Assembly: GCA_017464025.1 (NCBI GenBank)
Contig: JAFUEI010000052.1
Span: 55,336 to 119,335, forward strand
DNA: 64,000 nt
DNA from: Paludibacteraceae bacterium
Lineage (GTDB): Bacteria > Bacteroidota > Bacteroidia > Bacteroidales > Paludibacteraceae
Reading direction: 5' to 3'
Under the pieces are notes generated by a model, which was given only the letters and a program-made list of their open reading frames with translations, was not told the DNA's origin and did not search any database. Shown here piece by piece: positions 19,246-27,141 of the stretch. Numbering within the stretch: the stretch's first letter is position 1; every line of letters begins with the position of its first letter. The position numbers were made by a program, and so were the translations under genes.

Positions 19246-19659
19246 TTAGAAGGGCAGGTCCGTACCGTCATCAGTTGCAGCGGCAGCTGCCTGATCGAAA
19301 GTCTGCACATTACCCACGGCCGGCTGGGCAGCGGCTACCGGTGCGGCGGCCGGCTGGGCGGCCGTCATCGGATTCTGAACGGCTACCACACCCTGCTGAA
19401 CCTTCCAGGCACGAACACTGGTGTACCAACGGCCGTTGAACTCACGACTCTCAATGTCGAAGCTCACCGTCACAATCTGGTCCATCCCTACGGGGTTGGC
19501 CTTGATGCGGTCCTCGCCGAACATCTCGATGCACACTTTGCGCGGATACTGCTCCTGCGTCTCAATAATGAAACTCTGAATCTGCCAGGGGTTGCCTGTG
19601 CGGGCGCTTGTCCCCTGCTGAAGAGGAAGTATCTGGATTACTTTTCCTACTATTTCCAT
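19246..19659 (-). CDS. DUF3127 protein with SSB-like acidic C-terminal tip
   Basis: 137 residues. The first ~95 form an OB-fold-like domain (MEIVGKVIQILPLQQGTSA, QSFIIETQEQYPRKVCIEMFG, VTVSFDIESREFNGRWYTSVRAWKV) typical of the Bacteroidota DUF3127 family. An Ala/Pro/Gln-rich linker follows and the protein ends DDGTDLPF. That architecture of OB fold, flexible linker and acidic tip ending in PF is the one single-stranded DNA-binding proteins use to recruit partners. The molecular role of DUF3127 is, to my knowledge, not established. It lies 47 bp after pgk. Confidence 0.8.
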   Translation of the reverse strand: MEIVGKVIQILPLQQGTSARTGNPWQIQSFIIETQEQYPRKVCIEMFGEDRIKANPVGMDQIVTVSFDIESREFNGRWYTSVRAWKVQQGVVAVQNPMTAAQPAAAPVAAAQPAVGNVQTFDQAAAAATDDGTDLPF

Positions 19660-19706
19660 AAAAACAATTGTCTAAACGATTACTATTCTATTTCCTGTTC
19701 TCCGCC

Positions 19707-20957
19707 TTATCCTTTGATAGCGGCTACGCCGGGGAGCACCTTCCCCTCGATAGCCTCTAACAGTGCGCCGCCGCCGGTGGAGATATAGCTTACACGGTCG
19801 GCCATGCCGAACTTGTTGATGCAAGCTACGGAGTCGCCGCCGCCTATCAGCGAATAAGCGCCCTCATCGGTAGCCTTGGCGATTGCCTCAGCTATGGCAC
19901 GGCTGCCGTCGGTGAAGTTGTCAAATTCAAACACGCCTGCAGGACCATTCCACAAGATGGTCTTGGCGCCGTCAATAGCCTCGGCGAAAGCCTTGCGTGT
20001 CTCGGGGCCGGCATCCATGCCTTCCCAGCCATCGGGGATATTGTTGGCCGGCACTACCTGCGTATGAGCGCTGTTGGAGAAGTCGTCTGCAGCCACGCAG
20101 TCGGTGCCAAGCACCAGGTTGACACCCTTCTCTTTGGCCTGACGGATGATATCAAGTGCCAGCTCTAACTTGTCGTCCTCACAGATGGAGTTGCCTATCT
20201 TGCCTCCCTGCGCCTTGGCAAACGTATAGGTCATGCCGCCGCACAGAATCAGGTTATCTACTTTGTCCATCAGGTTCTCGATGATACCTATCTTGGTGCT
20301 CACCTTCGAGCCGCCCATGATGGCGGTGAACGGACGGCGGATGTTGCTCAGGATGTTGTCCACAGCCTGCACTTCCTTCTCCATCAGGTAGCCGAGCATT
20401 TTGTTGTCGGCATCGAAGTAGTCGGCTATCACAGCGGTGGAAGCGTGTTTGCGGTGAGCGGTGCCGAAGGCATCGTTCACGTAGCAGTCGGCATAACTTG
20501 CCAGCGTCTTGGCAAACTCTTTCTGGCTGGCCTTCATGGCCTTCTTGGCCTCTTCGTAAGCGGGGTCTTCCTTGTCGATACCTACGGGCTTGCCTTCCTC
20601 CTCTGCATAGAAGCGCAGGTTCTCAAGCAGCAGCACCTCACCCGGCTTCAGGGCTGCGGCAGCCTCCTGGGCCTTGGCGCAGTCGGGAGCAAACTGTACG
20701 GGAGCACCCAATGCCTTGCCGACGGCCTCCTTGATCTGGCCGAGCGACATCTTCATGTTCACTTTGCCCTTCGGCTTGCCCATGTGGCTCATGATGATGA
20801 GCGCACCGCCGTCGGCGAGAATTTTCTTGAGTGTGGGCAGCGCACCGCGGATACGGGTATCATCGGTGATATTGCCGTTTTCGTCAAGCGGGACATTGAA
20901 GTCCACGCGTACAATCGCCTTCTTTCCGGCGAATTTGTAGTTGTCAATTGTCATCAT
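19707..20957 (-). CDS. pgk: Phosphoglycerate kinase
   Basis: 416 residues, normal for the family. It transfers phosphate from 1,3-bisphosphoglycerate to ADP in cytosolic glycolysis. N-terminal substrate motifs [10 protein letters not shown] and SHMGKPKG, the central KVSTKIGII and the C-terminal nucleotide-binding GGGDSVACI are all intact. Two adjacent Met codons (MM) make the exact start uncertain by one residue. It has its own promoter at 21072-21103 and heads a likely pgk-DUF3127-phosphoesterase operon. Confidence 0.97.
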   Translation of the reverse strand: MMTIDNYKFAGKKAIVRVDFNVPLDENGNITDDTRIRGALPTLKKILADGGALIIMSHMGKPKGKVNMKMSLGQIKEAVGKALGAPVQFAPDCAKAQEAAAALKPGEVLLLENLRFYAEEEGKPVGIDKEDPAYEEAKKAMKASQKEFAKTLASYADCYVNDAFGTAHRKHASTAVIADYFDADNKMLGYLMEKEVQAVDNILSNIRRPFTAIMGGSKVSTKIGIIENLMDKVDNLILCGGMTYTFAKAQGGKIGNSICEDDKLELALDIIRQAKEKGVNLVLGTDCVAADDFSNSAHTQVVPANNIPDGWEGMDAGPETRKAFAEAIDGAKTILWNGPAGVFEFDNFTDGSRAIAEAIAKATDEGAYSLIGGGDSVACINKFGMADRVSYISTGGGALLEAIEGKVLPGVAAIKG

Positions 20958-21071
20958 ATCAGTAGTGTTTTATGTTGATGTCAGTTTCGGACAATGCCGC
21001 GTCAGTAGCATACTTTATCGGTGGCAAACCGCATTTTTCCCTTGCTCGGAAGCCCCTATTCCGTCCACCTG

Positions 21072-21103
21072 CAAAATTACGGCAAGATTTCCAATTATGC
21101 AAA
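21072..21103 (-). promoter_or_regulatory. pgk promoter
   Basis: Minus-strand TAATTTTG (21079-21072) matches TAnnTTTG and TTTG (21103-21100) lies exactly 20 bp upstream. The predicted start near 21066 gives a leader of roughly 110 nt. Confidence 0.75.
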
Positions 21104-21123
21104 TTTAATTTTCCTTGGAACAA

Positions 21124-21148
21124 CTCACATCCGCATAGTGCAATCTCC
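21124..21148. repeat. Single copy of the dispersed 25-bp element
   Basis: Begins CTCACATCCGCATAGTGCAA and matches the 17906-17955 copies at most positions. It sits between the radical SAM stop codon and the pgk promoter, so it is again just 3' of a minus-strand gene and again preceded on that strand by GCGGAGG. Confidence 0.55.
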
Positions 21149-21159
21149 CCTCCGCACGC

Positions 21160-22158
21160 TCATTCCGTACAATTCTTGCACATCTCCACTGCCTCCCGCC
21201 GCTGCACGATTGTCTTACGGAAGCGGTCAGCCTCCTCACCAAACCAAATATCCCGAAACGACTGCTCCTCAATCCGACCCAACACAAGCTCCCGCCGCTT
21301 GTCGAAGCAGCAGGGCAACACCTGCCCTTCGGCATCCACCACACAACCGCTCCACAGCCGTGCGCAACGGTTGCGGTAGGCTTTCTTGCGATGCCACTCT
21401 CCGTCCTTTCCTATGCGGTAACGCACATAGCGGCTGTCGGAAGGCAGAAGGTCGCTACCGGAGCGGAAGTCGATTATTTGGGCCGTTTTCATCGACAATT
21501 TCGTAGCCCCAAGCCGGCGGTATTCACGGCGGAAACGCTCCCACTCGTGCTCGTTGCTGCGCAGGCGAAGACACTGAAGTTCTATCTCCACGCGGCTCCC
21601 TGTACGCTCCCGCGCATCGGCCACAGCCCGCAACCCTGCCAATGCCCGCTCCAAGCTGCCGCCTGCACGGTAAACCTCATACGACGACTGCGTCAGACCG
21701 TCGATGGAAACGATGATTTTGTTTAGTCCTGCACGCAGCAGTTGCTCTGCCAGCTGAGGGGTGAGCAATTGCGCGTTAGTGGAGACGATGCTGACGATTC
21801 CACGCTCGGCCGCTTCCGCTATCAGTTCGGGCAGTTGCCGGCAGAGCAACGGCTCGCCTTGAAAGAAAAACTGCACCGTATGGAGCCTGTCGCCGGTCTG
21901 GTCAAGCAAACGGCGGAAAAGGCCGGGGCTGAGAGTATGCCGCGCCCGCCCGCCGGATGCTTGCCCGACAGGGCATTCCGCACAGCGCAGCATGCACCAG
22001 TCTGCCGGCTCCACCGATATAAACTCAGGCAGATGGCGCACCCGCACGATACCCGCACAGCTCAAGGCATAACTCAAGCGGCAACGCAGCAGATTCACTA
22101 TCCGCCGCCATGTGGCATTATGCAGGTAGGCGCGTATCAGCATTATGCAGGTTGGCAC
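21160..22158 (-). CDS. Radical SAM/SPASM-domain protein
   Basis: 332 residues if read from GTG at 22158. The radical SAM cluster motif is CMLRCAEC (CxxxCxxC), followed by FFFQGEPLL and by IIVSIDGLTQSSYEVYR. The C-terminal part has SPASM-type cysteines (CARLWSGCVV...VLPCCFDKR...CKNC). The substrate is unknown; it resembles Bacteroidota radical SAM proteins of uncertain role rather than a named maturase. The N-terminus is built from a 25-bp tandem duplication, and an ATG at 22143 (MLIRAYLHNATW) is a plausible alternative start. Its start abuts the stop of rpiB, suggesting one transcript. Confidence 0.85.
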   Translation of the reverse strand: MPTCIMLIRAYLHNATWRRIVNLLRCRLSYALSCAGIVRVRHLPEFISVEPADWCMLRCAECPVGQASGGRARHTLSPGLFRRLLDQTGDRLHTVQFFFQGEPLLCRQLPELIAEAAERGIVSIVSTNAQLLTPQLAEQLLRAGLNKIIVSIDGLTQSSYEVYRAGGSLERALAGLRAVADARERTGSRVEIELQCLRLRSNEHEWERFRREYRRLGATKLSMKTAQIIDFRSGSDLLPSDSRYVRYRIGKDGEWHRKKAYRNRCARLWSGCVVDAEGQVLPCCFDKRRELVLGRIEEQSFRDIWFGEEADRFRKTIVQRREAVEMCKNCTE

Positions 22159-22165
22159 ATATCAC
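22116..22165. repeat. 25-bp tandem duplication over the radical SAM start
   Basis: Two imperfect 25-bp copies begin CATTATGCAGGTAGGC and CATTATGCAGGTTGGC. They cover the end of rpiB and the first codons of the radical SAM gene. Because 25 is not a multiple of three, the copies are read in different frames (PTCIMLI and RAYLHNA). The core CATTATGCAGGT resembles, on the opposite strand, the CACCATGCGGGT core of the element at 17906. Confidence 0.6.
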
Positions 22166-22611
22166 CGGCAGGGTATCTTGCTCACGCGCCGCTCGTGCCG
22201 GCCTCCCTCAAAGTCGGTGCTGAAGAATGTATCCACCATCTGCAGTGCCAACTGCGGACTAACGAAGTTGGCCGGCAGACCTAATACGTTCGCATTGTTG
22301 TGCTGACGCGCCAACTGAGCGATAGGCATGTCCCAGCATAGTGCGGCACGGATGCCCTGGTGCTTGTTGGCCGTCATACAGATGCCGTTGCCGGTCGAGC
22401 AGATGGTGATACCGAAGTCATACTCACCCTGCTCTACTGCCGACGCCATCGGGTGAGCGAAATCAGGATAGTCGCAACTCTCGGTGGAGTAGCAGCCGAA
22501 GTCGTGCAACGTAGCGCCTTGCGCCTGCAAGTGCGCCATTACCTGCTGTTTGAGGTTGTAGCCAGCATGATCCGATGCCAAGGCAATACGCAATTCTGAA
22601 ATAGCTTTCAT
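22162..22611 (-). CDS. rpiB: Ribose-5-phosphate isomerase B
   Basis: 149 residues, normal for RpiB/LacAB isomerases. It interconverts ribose 5-phosphate and ribulose 5-phosphate in the pentose phosphate pathway. Motifs are ALASDHAGYNLK near the N-terminus, GCYSTESCDYPDFA, the catalytic-Cys loop ICSTGNGICMTANK, and NNANVLGLPANFV. It is followed within a few bases by the radical SAM gene. An 11-bp tandem repeat array separates it from queG's stop rather than from its own ORF. Confidence 0.96.
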   Translation of the reverse strand: MKAISELRIALASDHAGYNLKQQVMAHLQAQGATLHDFGCYSTESCDYPDFAHPMASAVEQGEYDFGITICSTGNGICMTANKHQGIRAALCWDMPIAQLARQHNNANVLGLPANFVSPQLALQMVDTFFSTDFEGGRHERRVSKIPCR

Positions 22612-22623
22612 ATAGGTAACAAT

Positions 22624-22678
22624 CTTATGTGATTCGTATGTGGTTAGTATGTGATTAGTATGCGATTAGTATGTGATT
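22624..22678. repeat. Five-copy 11-bp tandem repeat
   Basis: Five head-to-tail 11-bp units (consensus AGTATGTGATT, with variants CTTATGTGATT, CGTATGTGGTT and AGTATGCGATT) fill the space between the queG stop and the rpiB start. Unit length and copy number match the array at 42244-42298. It acts as the rpiB leader if queG and rpiB are cotranscribed. Confidence 0.85.
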
Positions 22679-23595
22679 CAGGTGTCTTGACCGTGTTCTC
22701 CCCCTGCGTTGTCGCGTCGTGCCAAACGATGCAACAGCTTGATCTGCTGGCGGCGGGAGGTATGGCTCCAGTCGTCGGCTGTCATGCCGAGCAACTGCGG
22801 ATTGGCTGCTAATTCTTCGTGGTCGCGCTGCTCGGGAGCTGTATTGTAAGGACAAGCGCGGGCACAGATATCGCAACCGTAAAGCACACCTCGTACAGCA
22901 GGGAGATACTGCTCCTCAAGCGGCTCCTTGCGCTCGATGGTGAGATAGCTCACGCACTTGCGGGCATCAAACGGATCGCTGCGCAGCGCCCCTGTAGGGC
23001 ATTGTCTGACGCAACGGTCGCAGTCCGCACAGCCCTCTGCCACGTAAGGCTCACTATAGTCTGCAAGAGTTGCCTGCATGAGCAGAATGCCGATATGCAC
23101 ATACGAGCCCAAGCGGGGATGTATCAACTGCCTGTTACGCCCTATCCAGCCTAATCCGGCGCGCTGTGCCCAGCGCCGCTCAAGGATAGGGGCAGAATCG
23201 CAGAAGAGGTGCTGATGCTCCTGTGAGAAGGCAGAAAGGCCTGTTTCATCGGTAATCCGACGCTCCAACATGAGCAAATGCCGCTTCATTACGTCGTGGT
23301 AGTCGTTCTGCGAAAGCCCGCTCATGGCAATGCGGGGAGCACCTTCCGGCTGGCTGCACTGCTTATAGTAACTCATCACACATACTACCACCGTCTTGCA
23401 ATCCGGCACTAATGCCTGCGGGTTTACCCGCTTCTCCACATTGTCGGCCATATACTGCATAGAGCCGTTGCAGCCCGCCTGCAGCCAACGCTGCAGATAG
23501 GCAGCGTCCGTATCGAGCCTCACAGCTTGGGCCGCTCCACAATCGTCGAAGCCGGCTTCCGCCGCCCACTGCCGAAGACAATTCAGCGCAAGCAT
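22678..23595 (-). CDS. queG: Epoxyqueuosine reductase QueG
   Basis: 305 residues. QueG reduces epoxyqueuosine to queuosine in tRNA, using cobalamin and two [4Fe-4S] clusters. Visible features are the substrate/cofactor region VVVCVMSYYK, the DSAPILERRWAQRAGLGWIGRN block with the expected catalytic Asp, and the two ferredoxin-like cysteine sets CADCDRCVRQCPTGAL and CDICARACPYN. The start overlaps the end of the upstream thioredoxin-fold gene by 13 bp, indicating coupling. Confidence 0.95.
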   Translation of the reverse strand: MLALNCLRQWAAEAGFDDCGAAQAVRLDTDAAYLQRWLQAGCNGSMQYMADNVEKRVNPQALVPDCKTVVVCVMSYYKQCSQPEGAPRIAMSGLSQNDYHDVMKRHLLMLERRITDETGLSAFSQEHQHLFCDSAPILERRWAQRAGLGWIGRNRQLIHPRLGSYVHIGILLMQATLADYSEPYVAEGCADCDRCVRQCPTGALRSDPFDARKCVSYLTIERKEPLEEQYLPAVRGVLYGCDICARACPYNTAPEQRDHEELAANPQLLGMTADDWSHTSRRQQIKLLHRLARRDNAGGEHGQDT

Positions 23596-24662
23596 TGCCC
23601 GATGGCCTGCGGGAGAGCTTCAAAGTCGTTGTAGCGACCTACGACCTCGCCCTGGCGGTTGAAGAGAAAGAGTGTAGGAAGTGCCTGCACGTTGTAGGTG
23701 CGGAAGACATTGTCATAAGGACCGTCATCGGGATAGACCGTTGTCCACGGCAGAGAGGCCACGCCGTCTTCCCATAGCAGACGGTTGCGGTCACCCGACA
23801 CGCTGTATATCTCTAATCCGCGGGCATGGTAGGTGTTCCATAGTTCGCGCAGAGAGAACACATAGGCGGACGACTGCTCCATCCCGATGGCCGAGAAGTC
23901 AAGCAGAATGACACGCCCGCGCAGGTCGGACAGTTTGCGGTTTATACCCGTCTCATCGGGGAAATCGATATCAAGGAAGGCCGAAGGGGCGTCTTGAATA
24001 AACTGCTGCATACGTGCCCGGCTCTCGGTACGGCGCTCATCGCGGATGATGCCGGTCATAAGGTTATATACGGCCTTGCTGCGCTCATGGTCGGGCCTGA
24101 AAGCGTGCCAAGCGGTAGCCACAGCGGCGAAGCAGGGACGGTCGGCCGCGTCGTAAGGATTGAAGAGGAAGAGTCCGTCGTGCTGCTGGAAGAGGGCATA
24201 GTATGCCGCAAGCGAGCGAGGGTCGGACAAGATGAGGCGGCGAGCCTCGTCCTTATGCCGCATCAGGCCTTCGGGTGTAGTGCCGTTGTCGCGAAGCGAG
24301 CGGCGCAAAGCCGTCACAGCCGCGGTAGATGCAGAGCCCTCCACAGAGGCATAAGGCAGACTGTCAAGACAGGTGCGGAGCGTCAGCTCCTGGGCCGAGT
24401 CCACGGCCAACACTATCTGTCGCCGACCGAGACGCAAGCGGTAGAGTTCGGGGCAAGGCGCAGCCGGTGCTTTCAGGCAGAAGCGGCCTTCGCCCTTGAG
24501 ACGCACCGAGTCAAGCCTTTCCGTTCCATTCAGGCCAAGCCGCTCAAGACACAGGGTTGAGCCTTCAGCACCCTCTACGAAGCCCTCCACGCGGAACTGC
24601 GGCTCGCGCGTACAGCCTGCCGTCACGGCAACCAGCAAAAGAGCGAACAGAAACTTCTTCAT
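23583..24662 (-). CDS. Thioredoxin-fold lipoprotein lacking the CXXC motif (DUF4369/TlpA-like)
   Basis: 359 residues. The signal peptide ends in lipobox TAGC (Cys17), so a lipoprotein is expected. A DUF4369-like domain (RVEGFVEGAEGSTLCLERL) is followed by helices and a C-terminal thioredoxin fold: GRVILLDFSAIGMEQSSAYVFSLRELWNTYHARGLEIYSVSGD, then the cis-Pro segment VQALPTLFLFNRQGEVVGRY. Where redox-active TlpA/ResA proteins carry CXXC, this one has AIGMEQSS (about residues 258-265), so disulfide exchange through that motif is not possible. It lies between the MarC-family gene and queG on the same strand. Confidence 0.85.
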   Translation of the reverse strand: MKKFLFALLLVAVTAGCTREPQFRVEGFVEGAEGSTLCLERLGLNGTERLDSVRLKGEGRFCLKAPAAPCPELYRLRLGRRQIVLAVDSAQELTLRTCLDSLPYASVEGSASTAAVTALRRSLRDNGTTPEGLMRHKDEARRLILSDPRSLAAYYALFQQHDGLFLFNPYDAADRPCFAAVATAWHAFRPDHERSKAVYNLMTGIIRDERRTESRARMQQFIQDAPSAFLDIDFPDETGINRKLSDLRGRVILLDFSAIGMEQSSAYVFSLRELWNTYHARGLEIYSVSGDRNRLLWEDGVASLPWTTVYPDDGPYDNVFRTYNVQALPTLFLFNRQGEVVGRYNDFEALPQAIGQCLR

Positions 24663-24705
24663 AATCGGTTGGATGTTAGGTATGAGAGAATGGGAATATT
24701 ATATG

Positions 24706-25305
24706 TCAGCTCAGGCGGACAAGACTGGCAATGTTTTCGGCAAAGAGCTTCACGGCAATGGCGAGCAGCACGATGCCGAAGAACTTGCGGATGATGTAGA
24801 TACCGTTGTCACCGAGTACACGATGAATCCAATTGGTGCACTTGAGCTCCACATAGAGGAAAATCATAAGCAACGCCACGGCAATGAGCATCTCCAGCGT
24901 GGTGTATTCCACCTGGAAAGCCACTAATGCGGTGAACACGCCCGGGCCGGCAAACAGAGGGAAGGCTAACGGCACGATGGAGGCACTGCCTTCGGGGCCG
25001 GTGTTCTTGAAAATCTCAATGTCGCAGACCATCTCCATCGCCATCAGGAAAAGCACGATGGCACCGGCTGCGGCAAACGACTTGATGTCCACACCGAGGA
25101 AGGAGAGTATCCACTCGCCGGCAAAGAGGAAACCCACCATGATGGCAAAAGCGACAAGAACCACTTTGCCTGCCTGAATCTTCTGCCCCTTGGCCTCGAG
25201 ATTGAGGATGATAGGCAGACTTCCCAACGGGTCGATAATCGGGAAAAACACAATGAAAGCGCTCAACACTTTCATCAGACTGACATCCCAGCAATAGTTT
25301 GACAT
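24706..25305 (-). CDS. MarC-family integral membrane protein
   Basis: 199 residues with six predicted membrane spans. N-terminal FFPIIDPLGSLPIILNL and the later PLAFPLFAGPGVFTALV are the two characteristic inverted half-repeats of the MarC/YchE family (NAAT family transporters). The transported substrate is not known for most members. The gene has its own strong promoter at 25353-25383 and probably heads the MarC-thioredoxin fold-queG transcript. Confidence 0.92.
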   Translation of the reverse strand: MSNYCWDVSLMKVLSAFIVFFPIIDPLGSLPIILNLEAKGQKIQAGKVVLVAFAIMVGFLFAGEWILSFLGVDIKSFAAAGAIVLFLMAMEMVCDIEIFKNTGPEGSASIVPLAFPLFAGPGVFTALVAFQVEYTTLEMLIAVALLMIFLYVELKCTNWIHRVLGDNGIYIIRKFFGIVLLAIAVKLFAENIASLVRLS

Positions 25306-25352
25306 AACGGATAGATGTGTTTATAAGTTAGACATAAGGTCCATTCCGCCTG

Positions 25353-25383
25353 CAAAGATACTCCTTTTTGCATAATTATGCAA
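25353..25383 (-). promoter_or_regulatory. MarC-gene promoter
   Basis: Minus-strand TATCTTTG (25360-25353) is a consensus -7 element, and TTG at 25383-25381 lies 20 bp upstream. The leader is about 40 nt. The site lies just downstream of the CoA-transferase hairpin. Confidence 0.75.
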
Positions 25384-25431
25384 CAATCGGAGAAAAACGC
25401 GTGCCGCCCTGCACAGACAGAGGGAACAACA

Positions 25432-25466
25432 TCCGCGGACAGCTTCTGATGAAGGCTGTCCGCGGA
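25432..25466 (-). terminator. Hairpin downstream of the CoA-transferase gene
   Basis: A 12-bp perfect inverted repeat (TCCGCGGACAGC and its complement) with an 11-nt loop starts 25 bp after the CoA-transferase stop. There is no long U run, so termination efficiency is uncertain. Position between two same-strand transcription units supports a terminator. Confidence 0.65.
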
Positions 25467-25490
25467 CGAATGCCGGCAGGAAGAATCTGT

Positions 25491-26984
25491 TTACCGCAGA
25501 TAGTTCTCCCAGCGCGTGTTGCGCATGTCGCCGCTCTTGAGGAATTCCTCGTGCATAGCCGTGGCCAAGGCCAGGTTGTGAGAGGTATGGGAGCGTTTGC
25601 AGTGCTCAAGATAAGAGCGGAGCATCGGCCGGTATTCCGGCGAGACGCAGTTCTCGATGATAGTATGGGCCCTCTGAACGGGGCTCTTGCCGCGCAGGTC
25701 GGCAATACCCTGCTCCGTAATGATGACCTTCACGGAGTGCTCGGAGTGGTCAAGGTGGCTGACCATCGGCACGAAGCTGGAGATGGCGCCGCCCTTGGCG
25801 GTGGAGGGCGTTGTGAAGATGCTGATATAGGCGTTGCGCGTGAAGTCGCCGCTGCCGCCGATACCGTTCATCATCTTCGTTCCGCAGACGTGGGTGGAAT
25901 TGATATTACCATATATATCGGCCTCAAGAGCGGTGTTGATGGTAATGAGTCCGAGACGGCGTGCCACCTCGGGGTTGTTGCTGATCTCCTGAGGCCGGAG
26001 CACGATGCGGCGGCGGAAGAAGTCCATGTGGTCGATGATATCCTGTAGTTTGTCGGCGCCGATGGTGAGCGAGCATCCGCTGGCAAAGGTGACCCTTCCT
26101 TCTTTCATGAGTTGCACCACGGAGTCCTGTATAACTTCGGTGTACATGGTGAAAGGCGGGATGTGCTTGTTCTCGCCTAAGGCGGCCAGCACGGCGTTGG
26201 CGATGTTGCCTACACCCGACTGGATGGGGAGGAAGGTCTTGGGGATACGCCCAGCATGCATCTCCTCTTCGAGGAAACTTGCCACGTTGGCACCGATTTT
26301 CTCGGTCGTTTCGTCCAAAGGCGAAAATTTGCCCACCTCGTTAGGGCGGTTGGTCTTGACGATGGCGACAATCTTCTTGGGGTCCACCTTGATGCAGTCG
26401 GTGCCGATGCGGTCGCCGACATGGTAAACTGGAATCTCGCGGCGCATGGGCGGGTCGGCGGGCTCGTAGATGTCGTGGATGCCACGCATGATGGGTGGCA
26501 TGGCCTCGTTGAGTTCCACGATGATGTGGTCGGCCAGTCGGCAGATGGTTGGCATGATGCCCACGCCGGCGGTGGGGATGATTTCGCCGAGTTCGGTTAC
26601 ATCGCAGGCCTCAATGATGGCAAACTTGGGCTTGGGCAGGAAGCCGTAGCGCAACTCCTGGGCCAGCTGGCTGAGGTGCATGTCGAAATAGTGGGCATCC
26701 TGGTTGTTTAGTTCAGTGCGGAGGTCTTTGTTGCTCTGGTAGGGAGCACGGAAAGCAATAGCATGGGCGCGTGCCAGCATACCGTCGCAGCTGTCGCCCG
26801 TGCTGGCACCCGTATAGATGCCTATCTTAAACTCTTCTCCGCGTGCATGGGCCTCTTCAGCCCTCCGCGCAATGGCTGTCGGGACGTCTTTGGGAGCACC
26901 GGCGGGCGTAAAACCGCCCATACCCACTACGTCGCCGTTCTGAATGAACTTTGCAGCCTCGTCGGCTGTCATGTAGTTGTACAT
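25491..26984 (-). CDS. Acetyl-CoA hydrolase/succinate CoA-transferase family protein
   Basis: 497 residues, the usual length for class I CoA-transferases of the Cat1/Ach1 type. N-terminal GDVVGMGGFTPAGAPKDVP binds CoA. The segment FTMYTEVIQDSVVQL contains the candidate catalytic glutamate. The C-terminal VKVIITEQGIADLRGKSPVQRA is diagnostic for the family. In fermentative Bacteroidales such enzymes move CoA among succinyl-, acetyl- and propionyl-CoA during succinate/propionate formation; the exact acceptor cannot be assigned. It has its own promoter and is divergent from mnmG. Confidence 0.9.
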   Translation of the reverse strand: MYNYMTADEAAKFIQNGDVVGMGGFTPAGAPKDVPTAIARRAEEAHARGEEFKIGIYTGASTGDSCDGMLARAHAIAFRAPYQSNKDLRTELNNQDAHYFDMHLSQLAQELRYGFLPKPKFAIIEACDVTELGEIIPTAGVGIMPTICRLADHIIVELNEAMPPIMRGIHDIYEPADPPMRREIPVYHVGDRIGTDCIKVDPKKIVAIVKTNRPNEVGKFSPLDETTEKIGANVASFLEEEMHAGRIPKTFLPIQSGVGNIANAVLAALGENKHIPPFTMYTEVIQDSVVQLMKEGRVTFASGCSLTIGADKLQDIIDHMDFFRRRIVLRPQEISNNPEVARRLGLITINTALEADIYGNINSTHVCGTKMMNGIGGSGDFTRNAYISIFTTPSTAKGGAISSFVPMVSHLDHSEHSVKVIITEQGIADLRGKSPVQRAHTIIENCVSPEYRPMLRSYLEHCKRSHTSHNLALATAMHEEFLKSGDMRNTRWENYLR

Positions 26985-27028
26985 AGTATGAAGATTTTAT
27001 GAGTTGATAGCTTTGCTCTTTGTGGCTG

Positions 27029-27059
27029 CAAAGGTACGGCTATTTTCCCGAATGGCAAA
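27029..27059 (-). promoter_or_regulatory. CoA-transferase promoter
   Basis: Minus-strand TACCTTTG (27036-27029) and TTTG (27059-27056) with a 19-bp spacer. Predicted leader of about 38 nt. It is divergent from, and does not overlap, the mnmG promoter. Confidence 0.75.
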
Positions 27060-27095
27060 ATACAGCCGCATCTTGTTTCCCGCCTTGCATTTCGG

Positions 27096-27127
27096 TTTGC
27101 GTGATTGCGCTTTTTGTTGTAATTTTG
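27096..27127 (+). promoter_or_regulatory. mnmG promoter, near-leaderless
   Basis: TTTG (27096-27099), a 20-bp spacer and TAATTTTG (27120-27127). Transcription should start around 27133, only about 8-10 nt before the chosen mnmG ATG at 27142. This supports that ATG over the upstream in-frame start at 27004, which lies before the promoter. Confidence 0.75.
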
Positions 27128-27141
27128 CGCCTTGTTTCCGT

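Noticed and set aside
22624-22678. CRISPR-like array
   Set aside because: Units are 11 bp, directly adjacent and without spacers; this is a simple tandem repeat.
23583-24662. Active TlpA/ResA thiol-disulfide oxidoreductase
   Set aside because: The fold is present but the CXXC motif is replaced by residues without cysteine.
27004-27141. N-terminal extension of MnmG by 46 residues
   Set aside because: The extension lies upstream of the mapped promoter consensus and before the conserved FAD-binding N-terminus.
26985-27141. Origin of replication at the divergent mnmG/CoA-transferase gap
   Set aside because: Gene orientation diverges here and a parS is near, but the gap has no DnaA boxes or AT-rich stretch, and plus-strand C>=G continues to its right.
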